From: an uncultured Rhizobiaceae group bacterium
Lineage (GTDB): Bacteria; Pseudomonadota; Alphaproteobacteria; Rhizobiales; Rhizobiaceae
Assembly: GCA_937958815.1 (NCBI GenBank)
Contig: CALGMR010000011.1
Location: 20,602 to 84,601, forward strand
Reading direction: 5' to 3'
Length of the DNA stretch: 64,000 nucleotides
The notes below the pieces were generated by a model. It saw only the letters and a list, made by a program, of their open reading frames with translations. It was not told where the DNA came from and did not search any database. Positions within the stretch are counted from its first letter, which is position 1. Each line of letters starts with the position of its first letter. The translations under genes were made by a program, and so were the position numbers. Shown piece after piece: positions 55,956-64,000 of this stretch.

Positions 55956-56036
55956 ATGCACCGTCGCTACGCCTATCTTTTGCTTGTGATCACTGTAGCA
56001 CTGGCCATCGGCTACCTATTCCCCAACGGCACTTGA
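55956..56036 (+). CDS. Candidate 26-residue membrane peptide
   Basis: An ATG 8 nt after GGAA opens a 26-codon frame for one transmembrane segment with a basic N-terminus (MHRRYAYLLLVITVALAIGY, ending LFPNGT). The positive-inside charge and the complete hydrophobic stretch look designed rather than random. No homology evidence is available, so this is a candidate only. Confidence 0.4.
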   Translation: MHRRYAYLLLVITVALAIGYLFPNGT

Positions 56037-56144
56037 TTCATCGCACGTTAACGGAATTCTTCACCAAGATAGGCCAAATTTTGTTCAAATGCCTTTTCTT
56101 ACAAGGGGTATTTCTTAACCAAATGACTCGGTAACTCCCCAAAA

Positions 56145-56159
56145 TTAACGTCACATTAA
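56145..56159. promoter_or_regulatory. CtrA-type box TTAA-N7-TTAA upstream of the giant surface protein
   Basis: TTAA at 56145-56148 and TTAA(C) at 56156-56159 are exactly 7 nt apart, the full CtrA consensus, 120 nt before the start codon of the DUF4347 protein gene. Several further TTAAC half-sites lie nearby (around 56048 and 56115). Confidence 0.55.
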
Positions 56160-56278
56160 CCATACGGGCCCCACATTTCTCGAACTGATTTCTGCAGGGA
56201 ATCAGTGTGTGAACAATGGTGCTCTAAATTCAGCCTATCGCGATGCTGAATGAAGTCACCAAAAGATAGGGGTGGCCA

Positions 56279-59200
56279 ATGCTTTCCGCATTTGGAAAAA
56301 TCTTCAAACGAAGCGCAACATCGGTTGTAGAACCGGAGGCTGCCAAGCCTTTAATGCGGGTGCTAGAACCCCGTGTTTTGCTTGATGCTGCCGGTGCGGA
56401 AACCGCCGCAGATATGGCCGAAAGCGCCACCCATACCGAATTGGCTGATGCCAATGAAGCCGCCAATGCTGCCCTTGAAGAGATGGCAATGGAAGGTCAC
56501 GTTCCAGGCCCCCAACGTGATTTGTCCAAAGACATCGTTTTCATCGATGGCAATGTGGAAAATATCGGTGAACTGCTCAGCGAACTCGATCCAGAAGTTG
56601 AAGTGCACATTTTAGACCTGCAGTCCGATGGCGTAGAGCAAATTGCTGATCTTCTTGAGGGTCGCGAAGATCTCGCTGCGGTTCATATCTTCTCTCACGG
56701 CGGCGAAGGCTTCTTGAATTTGGGGTCAAGCCAGTTGTCTGGTGACACCATCAGCAGCTCTCACGTGGAAGCGCTTACGAGAATTGGTGCTTCGTTGAGC
56801 GAAGAGGGTGATATCCTCATCTATGGCTGTAATTTTGGCGCGGGCGAAGCCGGTCGCGCAGCAGCTGAGCGGTTGGCTCAAGTCACCGGTGCAGACATTG
56901 CTGCTTCAGATGATCTGACAGGCAACGCAGAAGCTGGTGGAGATTGGGACCTTGAAATTGTCCAAGGCACAATCGAAGCCAGAGCCTTTGAACCTATGGA
57001 GTTCAAGGGAGTTCTAGACGCATTTGAACTTGGAAGTGTGGATGCACCCACCGTCACTTTGGTCAATGGTTTTACTGCTCCTGCATTTGGTGTTGTTGGT
57101 GAAGCGGGATCAGTAGCGGTTTGGGAAAATGCAGGCACAGTAGATGATGGAGCTGGCGGCATCATTTCAGTGGATGTTCGGGCGACCGTTGTGTCCGTTT
57201 CAACACCGACGGAGATATTTGTTGGTTTTGGCACGCGCGACAATGACGAAGGCGATACCGACGACCCCACATTAGATGACTTTCGCGTCTTTATTTATAA
57301 CGCAGGTTCGCCATCATCAGGCACGGGTAACACCGGCAGCGCGGAAATTGTTTGGGAAATTTTTGAATCCGGCACCAATCAAACTGTTGTCGCCAATATC
57401 GGGGAAGTGTCTCTCACTACCGCTGATATTGATGGTACTGGTCCAGGTCCGGCAACAACTCGTGAAACCCTATCAGCTGCTATTTCCGACCTTTCCTCAT
57501 ATACGGTGCAGGCGGGTACCAATCTTGAAATCAACAATGATGGCACGTACATCCGAGCCACAGGTACGGCTGATCAAAACAGTGAAGAAACCAGCTGGGT
57601 TCAATACACTTGGAACTCTGTCAATCAACTCACTCTTCAATATGAAACTCGCACACCTTATGCGTTTTACAACCACGACGGCGATGGTGACCTTGTTTTC
57701 AGCAATCCAAACACAGCTTTCGCAACCGGCATTGATTTAGATGACAATGATTCATCTGGCGCAACCGGTTCAAACTACCAAACAGAGTTCTTGTTTGGCA
57801 CGGCCAGCCCGATCCCTGTTGAAATTGCAGATGGCGACATCATCGTCACCAACGAAGCAGGTACAGCAACCAATGCAACCATAACCTTTACCAACGCGCT
57901 CGCGGGTGACGAATTGGTGTTGGACACAGCGGTTTTGAATGCAATTGGTTTGACGGGGACAGTAGACACAAGTGTGCCAGGTGAAATCACCGTATCATTG
58001 GTGGGCGATGCCAGTGCCGTTGACTATCAAACGGCCATTCAATCCGTCCGTTTCACGACCACCTCAACGGATATTACGCCGCGGTCCATCGACGTCCAAG
58101 TGTTTGATGGTGCTTTTGCCAGTGGTATTGCAAATACAGCTATCACTTTCCGCACTGTTCTCAATGAGCCTACAACGGTTCGTGATGTTTATGTCGGTAC
58201 AGAAGACACGTCTCTTGCCATTTCGGCAGCGACAGGGTTGCTCGCCAATGACAGCGATCCGCAGCCAGATGACATCATCACAATCGTTTCTGCATTGGAT
58301 GGAAACGGGATTTCCATTCCAGTCAATGCTGTGGGCGCAAGTTCGCCCGTATCTCACACGATGCCAAGTGGTGCAGTCGTTACTTTATACGCCGACGGGT
58401 CTTTTGATTACGTACCAGTCGCTGATTACAGCGGTGTGGAGTTCTTCGACTACACGGTGTCAGATGACGATGGCAATTTGTCCACATCATATGCGTCCAT
58501 CAACATCCAAGCCGTCGCAGATATACCAAATGTACCAACTGGTTTGGCCAGTACAGCCGCCAATGAAGACACTCAATCCAATTCTCTTGATGTAACAGGC
58601 ACGCAATCAGATGCAGATGGGTCTGAGACACTTCGCTATGGTGTTTCGCAATTGCCAGCAGGCTACACGTTAACAGACGGCGACAAATCTTTCACTTCCA
58701 CAGGATTGTCTGACATCGCTTTTCTGGACGATTGGGATGTGACGAACGTCTTTCTCATTCCACCTAGCCCTGATGCACATTCGGACATCGATGTTGTTGC
58801 ATCACTGACCATCACAGCGACTGAACCCAACGGATCGCAATCCAGTGCCAGTGAAGATATCACTTTTGTTTTTGATGCGGTTGCTGACGTTCCAACTCTG
58901 ACAACTACAGCGGGAAATGCTGGTCCAGGTGCTTTAATCAACGTCAATCCACTTGTGGATGCGCAGCCTGTTGACACGGATGGATCTGAGGAAATCACCG
59001 AGTATCAATTCTCGAATATTCCAGCTGGCGTGACATTCTTTGTAAGCGGTGTTCCACAAACACCAGATGGTGCAGGTGTGGTCACGATTTCAGCGGCAGA
59101 TTTCCTTGCCTTGCAGTTGGAAGCGCCAACAAATCTTGGAACTTACACCGTTGATGTTGTTGCGATATCTTCTGAGGTCAATGCCGAGAACGGTGTGAAT

Positions 59201-62200
59201 GTTCTCAGCGCGGCATCTGCAACGGAAGTTCTGACGTTCACCGTCGACAATGTTGACGATCCGGTTGTTGCCAACGATGACATGTTCTTTGGCGCACCAA
59301 ATCAGTCAACGATTATCAATCCAATCGCCAATGACAGTGTGCCGGACGGCGGACCTCAGATCACACAAGTTGATGGCCAAAACATATCTGTTGGCGGCAC
59401 TGTCACTTTGGGCAGTGGTGCCGGCACCGTGACGTTGAACCCGGACGGAACTCTTACGTTTACGGGCGCACCTACTTTGTCTGGTACGGAGACATTCACG
59501 TATGAGTTGGAAGACGTTGATGGCAGCATAGACACAGCCACAATCACGATTGAAGCACCAATCTGGACGATAACTGGTGCCACAACGGTCGCGGAAGGCG
59601 CTGCTGCTCAATATACAATCACATTGGACACTATTCCTGCTGCTGGGGTGTCCTATTCAGTCGATATATCCGCGGTGAATATCGATACCACAACACTGGA
59701 CTACGAAAACTTCGCTTCAGCGGTTCAAGCTGCTGCGGATGGGTCTTCGAACTTCACTTTTGATGGAACAACACTTACATACACTGGCTCGGATCAACTT
59801 GCCGCCACAACATTTCCAGGATCGAATTTTCAAGACATCTCAACCGATCCGGCTGCCACCGCCTTGGGCTTAGGTACTTCTGGAACGTCACAGGTAAACC
59901 TTGGTTTCAACTTTGATTTCTACGGCACCACTTACACAGATGTGTTCGTCAATGACTTCGGCACACTGACATTTGGTGCAGGTGATCCTGGTGGAGCGGA
60001 AGCTTACACCAATGAAGACTTTTCAACTGGCAATACACTGAACAACACACCAACCATCGCACCGTTTTGGGATGTTCTTGGTGTAGCGCAAGCCAATTCT
60101 GATGATGTCTACACGCTCGTTCAAGGTGCGCCAGGCTCTCGAGAGCTCATCGTTCAATACAATGATGTCGTCATTTTCTTTGACGACAATCCCGGTGAGA
60201 CAGTCACCTTTCAAGCGGTGTTGCGTGAAGGCAGCAACGAGATTGAATTCAGGTACGACGATGTCACACTGACCAATGCCACTTATGATGCTGGTGCAAG
60301 CGCGACAATCGGCATCAGCGATGGGACAGGTGTGAATTTCACGCAATTGTCTTTCAACAATGCGACACTTTCAGATGACACCCGAATTGTGTTCGGCATG
60401 CCAGTTAATCCGTCTCTCACATTCTCTTTAGATGCGACAGATGACGGAGATTTTGAAGGCTCCGAAGATTTCCAAATCACCCTGAGCAACGCCACCAATT
60501 CGTCAGTAGACAGTGCTTTGGATGACGTGGTGACGACGATTACAGACGTTAATCAGGCACCAGTGATTACAGCTCCGGTAACAGGGGGCACTGCACTTCC
60601 GGAAACTACCACGACAGAAGATTCAATCATTGTGTTCAATGCCACGAATGGCAATGAAATCACTGTTGCAGATTCCGACAGCGACAATCTAACAGTCACT
60701 TTAACAGCGACAAATGGTACGGTTTTTGCGGCTTCTGGCGTTACCGCGACCGTTGTTGGTGATGGAACCAGTGTTTTGACAATCTCGGGCACCGCCGCAG
60801 AGGTGAATGCCGCAATGAACGGGCTCTATTTCAGCCCCACACCAGACTACAATGGTCCTGCCACCCTGACTGTTTTCACAGATGACAATGAAGGCACTGC
60901 TGTCTCCACCGATACAAGTGTGATCGATATTTCGGTGACACCGGTTGTTGATGTGAACAACGACATCAGAGCGGTTTCAACCGGCACTTCGACAATCATC
61001 AACGTGCTTGCCAATGATTCATTTGAAGGGACTGTTACAAATGTGACAGCAACTGACGGCGCGTCCGGTACCGTTACTGTCAATCCTGACAACACAATTA
61101 CCTATACGCCAACTGCTGGCTCTTTCGTCACTGACGACACGTTCACATATACGGTCACATCAGGCGGTGTTACGGAAACTGCAACAGTGATGGTGATTTT
61201 GACACCACCGCCATTGCCGGTTGATGACACAAATTCAACAAACGAAGACACAGCGATTTCGGTTGATGCTGCAAGTGGCGTTTTGAGCAACGACATTGCA
61301 ACCTTGCCAAGCTCGACTTTGGATTACGACACTGTAGATCTGTCTGGTGCGCCGGCTGGGTCTTGGAATGGTGGAGCGGCTTCCCACGATTTATCTTGGG
61401 CTGGTGGCATCACGCAAAATACAAGTCCAACGACGGCCTATTTCGGCATTACAGAATCATTGGTATTCGATGGCACTGAAGGCGCCACAGGTGCGTCTTT
61501 GACAACCTTGCCTGGCGATCCATCCAATGCAGATGCAACGTTTGAACTCTGGTTCCAATACGACCCTGCTGACTACACGTCAGGTGAAGGTGCGGTCTTG
61601 TATGAAACTGGAGGCACTGGCGATGGTATGACCATCGCTTTGACGGATTCTGCAGGCACTGGCGCAGGCTCCATCGATCACGTCTTGGTTCATTTCAAGG
61701 ATGGCGCCAACTCAATCACATTGCTTGCTGATCTCAATGACATCATTGGCGTCGGCAATATTGCGGATGAATTCATTCAGCTCACAGCTGTCTACGATCA
61801 AGATGCCAGTGGAACAGATGATGAAGTCCTTCTTTATGTGAACGGTGTTTTGGTTGCCAGTCAGCAAAATGGCAACATCAATGATTGGGCGGGTGCGAAT
61901 GGATCTGGTCTTGGTACCACTGCAAATGGTCCAAGCATTGGCACTGCTGGCCTCGGCTTGTTTGAAGGTGAAATTGCTAACCTTAGTTTCTATGAATCAG
62001 CGCTTTCAGAAGCGGAAGTGAAAAACACTTTTGATTCCGTTGCAGGTCTCACAGTCGACAGCCATGATGCAACTTCGGCTCTAGGGGCTACAGTAATTGT
62101 TAATCCAGACGGCAGTTACAGCTACGATCCCTCTGGCGCTCCAGCTTTGCAGGCGCTCCAGGCAGGCGATACAATTGATGACACATTCACCTATACGGTC

Positions 62201-64000
62201 ATAGATGCCAACGGCGTTACCAATGATGCGACTGTGACCATTACAGTTCTAGGCATCAATGATGCACCTGAAGGCACTGACGGTTCGGCAACCGTGTTGG
62301 AAGATGGCACCCACACGTTCACCACGAGTGAATTTGGCTTTACAGACCCTGTTGATGGTACGGACGACAATCTTCTCAATGTAATCGTCTCCACATTGCC
62401 AGCAGATGGCACAATCGTATTTGATGATGGGGTAAATCCAACGTCAAATGTCATTGCGGGTCAGTCCATTTCCGCTGCTGATATTGCCAGTGGGTATCTT
62501 ACATTCGTGCCAGCGCCAGGTGAAAACAATTCATCTACTGCGGGTTCAAACTATTCGAGTTTCACTTTCCAAGTGCAGGATGATGGTGGGACGGCAAATA
62601 GCGGCACAGATACTGACGCAACACCAAATACATTCACATTGTTTGTCACTCCGGAGAACGACGCCCCAGATGCGACGAACAATGCCTTTAGCGGTGTTGA
62701 AGATGGTGGTGCCGTCACAGGTGATGTTGAAGCTGATGATGTTGATCCTGATGGGGATCCATTGACGGTGTCCCAATATACGATTGCAGGTGAGGGTGGA
62801 CCCTTCCCGATTGGCACACCGTATACGATTGCCGGTGTTGGTGATCTGACGCTGAACAGTGACGGAACCTTTGCCTTTGTGCCCGTGTTGAACTTCAACG
62901 GGTCTGTTCCCCAGGTTGAGTACACGATCACCGATGGCGCGCTGACGGATACAGCGACTTTGGACATTACGATCACGCCAGACAACGATGCGCCGGTTGC
63001 CACAAACAACGCCTATAGCGGTGTTGAAGATGGTGGCTCGGTGACGGGTGATGTGGAAGCTGATGATGTTGATGTGGACGGCGATGTTCTGACCGTGACC
63101 CAATATGTGGTCACAGGTGTGAGCGGCCCCGGTGCTGGCGGGTCCTTTGCCCCCGGTTCCACGGCAACCATTCCAGGCGTTGGCGATCTGACGCTGAACG
63201 CTGATGGGTCATTCTCGTTTGATCCTGCGCTGAACTTCAACGGGTCTATGCCCCAGGTGACCTATACGATCAGCGATGGATCGCTGAGCGACACAGCGAC
63301 TTTGGACATCACCATCACGCCAGACAATGATGCCCCTGTTGCTGATGATGAGACGAACACGACGCCAGAAGACACGACATTGACGGTTCCAGCCGGGTCC
63401 GGTGTGTTGGTGGGTGACTTTGATGTGGATGGTGACTCACTTGTTGTGACCCAGTTCACGGATGGGACAACGACGGTTCTGGCGGGCAACACTTTGTCGC
63501 TTGCTGAAGGTGATCTGACGGTGAATGCGGACGGGTCTTATACGTTTGTTCCCACCTTGAACTATGTGGGTGCTGTGCCCTCGATTGATTACACGGTCTC
63601 CGACGGGTCTTTGACAGATATCGGGTCTTTGGACATCACGGTAACGGGTGAGAACGACGCACCTGTTGCGACGAACAATGCCTTTAGCGGTGTTGAAGAT
63701 GGTGGTGCCGTCACGGGTGATGTGGAAGCTGATGATGTTGATCCTGATGGGGATCCATTGACGGTGTCCGAGTATACGATTGCAGGTGAGGGTGGTCCGT
63801 TCATCATCGGGTCTGCTTATACGATCGCGGGTGTTGGTGATCTGACGCTGAACAGTGACGGAACCTTTGCCTTTGTGCCCGTGTTGAACTTCAACGGGTC
63901 TGTTCCGCAGGTTGAGTACACAATCACCGATGGCGCGCTGACGGATACAGCGACTTTGGACATTACGATCACGCCAGACAACGATGCGCCGGTTGCCACA
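56279..64000 (+). CDS. Giant LEPR-XLL/DUF4347 surface protein with cadherin-like repeats (3' end beyond window)
   Basis: The frame is open for all 2574 codons to the window edge. The N-terminus has the LEPR-XLL motif (VLEPRVLLDAAG, residues 28-39) and a DUF4347 domain (about 84-245; HIFSHGGEGFLNLGSSQLSG, ILIYGCNFGAGEAGR). Then come Ig/cadherin-like units, a Calx-beta domain interrupted by a nidogen-like unit (about 1176-1371), a VCBS-like repeat interrupted by a LamG-like domain (about 1674-1924), and cadherin/VCBS repeats from about 2128 with DVDPDGDPLTV and NDAPVATNNAYSG motifs. There is no Sec signal. Such proteins are exported by type I secretion and act as large adhesins; that role is inferred. 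AGGGG precedes the ATG at 56279. Confidence 0.88.
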   Translation, partial: MLSAFGKIFKRSATSVVEPEAAKPLMRVLEPRVLLDAAGAETAADMAESATHTELADANEAANAALEEMAMEGHVPGPQRDLSKDIVFIDGNVENIGELLSELDPEVEVHILDLQSDGVEQIADLLEGREDLAAVHIFSHGGEGFLNLGSSQLSGDTISSSHVEALTRIGASLSEEGDILIYGCNFGAGEAGRAAAERLAQVTGADIAASDDLTGNAEAGGDWDLEIVQGTIEARAFEPMEFKGVLDAFELGSVDAPTVTLVNGFTAPAFGVVGEAGSVAVWENAGTVDDGAGGIISVDVRATVVSVSTPTEIFVGFGTRDNDEGDTDDPTLDDFRVFIYNAGSPSSGTGNTGSAEIVWEIFESGTNQTVVANIGEVSLTTADIDGTGPGPATTRETLSAAISDLSSYTVQAGTNLEINNDGTYIRATGTADQNSEETSWVQYTWNSVNQLTLQYETRTPYAFYNHDGDGDLVFSNPNTAFATGIDLDDNDSSGATGSNYQTEFLFGTASPIPVEIADGDIIVTNEAGTATNATITFTNALAGDELVLDTAVLNAIGLTGTVDTSVPGEITVSLVGDASAVDYQTAIQSVRFTTTSTDITPRSIDVQVFDGAFASGIANTAITFRTVLNEPTTVRDVYVGTEDTSLAISAATGLLANDSDPQPDDIITIVSALDGNGISIPVNAVGASSPVSHTMPSGAVVTLYADGSFDYVPVADYSGVEFFDYTVSDDDGNLSTSYASINIQAVADIPNVPTGLASTAANEDTQSNSLDVTGTQSDADGSETLRYGVSQLPAGYTLTDGDKSFTSTGLSDIAFLDDWDVTNVFLIPPSPDAHSDIDVVASLTITATEPNGSQSSASEDITFVFDAVADVPTLTTTAGNAGPGALINVNPLVDAQPVDTDGSEEITEYQFSNIPAGVTFFVSGVPQTPDGAGVVTISAADFLALQLEAPTNLGTYTVDVVAISSEVNAENGVNVLSAASATEVLTFTVDNVDDPVVANDDMFFGAPNQSTIINPIANDSVPDGGPQITQVDGQNISVGGTVTLGSGAGTVTLNPDGTLTFTGAPTLSGTETFTYELEDVDGSIDTATITIEAPIWTITGATTVAEGAAAQYTITLDTIPAAGVSYSVDISAVNIDTTTLDYENFASAVQAAADGSSNFTFDGTTLTYTGSDQLAATTFPGSNFQDISTDPAATALGLGTSGTSQVNLGFNFDFYGTTYTDVFVNDFGTLTFGAGDPGGAEAYTNEDFSTGNTLNNTPTIAPFWDVLGVAQANSDDVYTLVQGAPGSRELIVQYNDVVIFFDDNPGETVTFQAVLREGSNEIEFRYDDVTLTNATYDAGASATIGISDGTGVNFTQLSFNNATLSDDTRIVFGMPVNPSLTFSLDATDDGDFEGSEDFQITLSNATNSSVDSALDDVVTTITDVNQAPVITAPVTGGTALPETTTTEDSIIVFNATNGNEITVADSDSDNLTVTLTATNGTVFAASGVTATVVGDGTSVLTISGTAAEVNAAMNGLYFSPTPDYNGPATLTVFTDDNEGTAVSTDTSVIDISVTPVVDVNNDIRAVSTGTSTIINVLANDSFEGTVTNVTATDGASGTVTVNPDNTITYTPTAGSFVTDDTFTYTVTSGGVTETATVMVILTPPPLPVDDTNSTNEDTAISVDAASGVLSNDIATLPSSTLDYDTVDLSGAPAGSWNGGAASHDLSWAGGITQNTSPTTAYFGITESLVFDGTEGATGASLTTLPGDPSNADATFELWFQYDPADYTSGEGAVLYETGGTGDGMTIALTDSAGTGAGSIDHVLVHFKDGANSITLLADLNDIIGVGNIADEFIQLTAVYDQDASGTDDEVLLYVNGVLVASQQNGNINDWAGANGSGLGTTANGPSIGTAGLGLFEGEIANLSFYESALSEAEVKNTFDSVAGLTVDSHDATSALGATVIVNPDGSYSYDPSGAPALQALQAGDTIDDTFTYTVIDANGVTNDATVTITVLGINDAPEGTDGSATVLEDGTHTFTTSEFGFTDPVDGTDDNLLNVIVSTLPADGTIVFDDGVNPTSNVIAGQSISAADIASGYLTFVPAPGENNSSTAGSNYSSFTFQVQDDGGTANSGTDTDATPNTFTLFVTPENDAPDATNNAFSGVEDGGAVTGDVEADDVDPDGDPLTVSQYTIAGEGGPFPIGTPYTIAGVGDLTLNSDGTFAFVPVLNFNGSVPQVEYTITDGALTDTATLDITITPDNDAPVATNNAYSGVEDGGSVTGDVEADDVDVDGDVLTVTQYVVTGVSGPGAGGSFAPGSTATIPGVGDLTLNADGSFSFDPALNFNGSMPQVTYTISDGSLSDTATLDITITPDNDAPVADDETNTTPEDTTLTVPAGSGVLVGDFDVDGDSLVVTQFTDGTTTVLAGNTLSLAEGDLTVNADGSYTFVPTLNYVGAVPSIDYTVSDGSLTDIGSLDITVTGENDAPVATNNAFSGVEDGGAVTGDVEADDVDPDGDPLTVSEYTIAGEGGPFIIGSAYTIAGVGDLTLNSDGTFAFVPVLNFNGSVPQVEYTITDGALTDTATLDITITPDNDAPVAT
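62681..64000 (+). repeat. Near-identical 996-bp long-period repeat within the adhesin
   Basis: The segment beginning at 62681 (AATGCCTTTAGCGGTGTTGA) recurs at 63677, 996 bp (332 codons) later, and the match continues to the window end with only scattered substitutions, mostly around 63768-63826. Between them lie two more diverged cadherin-like units (about 63003-63327 and 63328-63656), so the period holds three domain units. The repeat probably continues past the window. Confidence 0.85.

Larger units (their letters stand above)
55879..56278. other. 400-nt upstream region of the giant surface protein
   Basis: The region holds a 26-codon candidate gene, several TTAAC motifs, one full CtrA-type box at 56145-56159 and a run of GGGG/purine before the giant gene's start. 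It must contain the promoters of trhO (minus strand) and of the surface-protein gene. Confidence 0.5.

Noticed and set aside
57276..58595. Plus-strand frames of 154 and 207 codons in another frame of the giant gene
   Set aside because: They are in a different frame from the continuous DUF4347 protein, are Gln/Met/Ser-rich by chance and lack any motif.
61102..63999. Series of minus-strand frames with repeated Ser/Val/Thr-rich sequence
   Set aside because: They are antisense images of the Asp/Thr/Gly-rich repeats; their similarity to each other only reflects the DNA repeat.
62681..64000. Possible CRISPR or mobile-element repeat
   Set aside because: The repeat is in frame, about 1 kb long and encodes cadherin-like domains; there are no spacers or terminal inverted repeats.

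Overview
The window is a chromosomal stretch from an alphaproteobacterium, most likely a marine member of the Hyphomicrobiales (Rhizobiales). The signs are a PodJ-type polar localization factor, a rhizobial choXWV/betC/betA choline block, TTAA-N7-TTAA (CtrA-type) boxes, a TIGR02186/TSUP pair, a DUF6460 gene, and a small basic ORF next to murA. By eye the GC content is moderate. Gene density is ordinary for a bacterium. I see no IS element, phage, integrase or CRISPR array.

Layout, left to right. (1) 1-6328: a minus-strand fatty-acid or branched-acid beta-oxidation operon (two acyl-CoA dehydrogenases, PaaI thioesterase, GST, thiolase, then the first codons of a probable fadB). A MerR/LiuR-like regulator gene lies upstream, and inverted repeats look like its operators. 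(2) 6329-10243: PodJ. (3) 10433-15729: TSUP transporter with TIGR02186, DUF3429, DUF6460, a MATE exporter, then pyrD and DUF952 on the minus strand. (4) 16282-24419: a sodium:solute symporter with a small two-TM partner, a family IV esterase and a double-hotdog thioesterase in one tight operon. Beside it are a LuxR-type response regulator and a giant SSS-domain hybrid histidine kinase, an arrangement resembling the CrbS/CrbR acetate-switch module. (5) 24653-28519: mscL, then a type I secretion ABC protein and adaptor. (6) 28529-34042: S9 peptidase, Crp/Fnr regulator, ClpP-fold-like membrane protein, a coiled-coil membrane protein and a glycine-zipper lipoprotein. (7) 34194-38843: CHASE2 adenylate cyclase divergent from an outer-membrane TPR/beta-barrel protein and a FecR-domain protein. 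(8) 38884-45465: tRNA-Thr, a small basic protein, murA, a PEGA-like lipoprotein, a pyridoxal kinase and a lemA-TPM-TPM-yggT run. (9) 45598-55878: GNAT, an enolase-superfamily enzyme with a beta-hydroxyacid dehydrogenase, choXWV divergent from betC-betA, and trhO. (10) 56279 to the end: the first 2574 codons of a giant LEPR-XLL/DUF4347 surface protein that is still open at the window edge.

The most interesting parts are the giant surface protein, the symporter/esterase/thioesterase operon with its CrbSR-like regulators, and the CHASE2/FecR/barrel cluster. The surface protein has two apparent nested domain insertions, a 996-bp near-identical long-period repeat and a CtrA-type box upstream. Type I secretion genes and a FecR/CHASE2 cluster elsewhere in the window may belong to the same cell-surface programme, but that link is inference.
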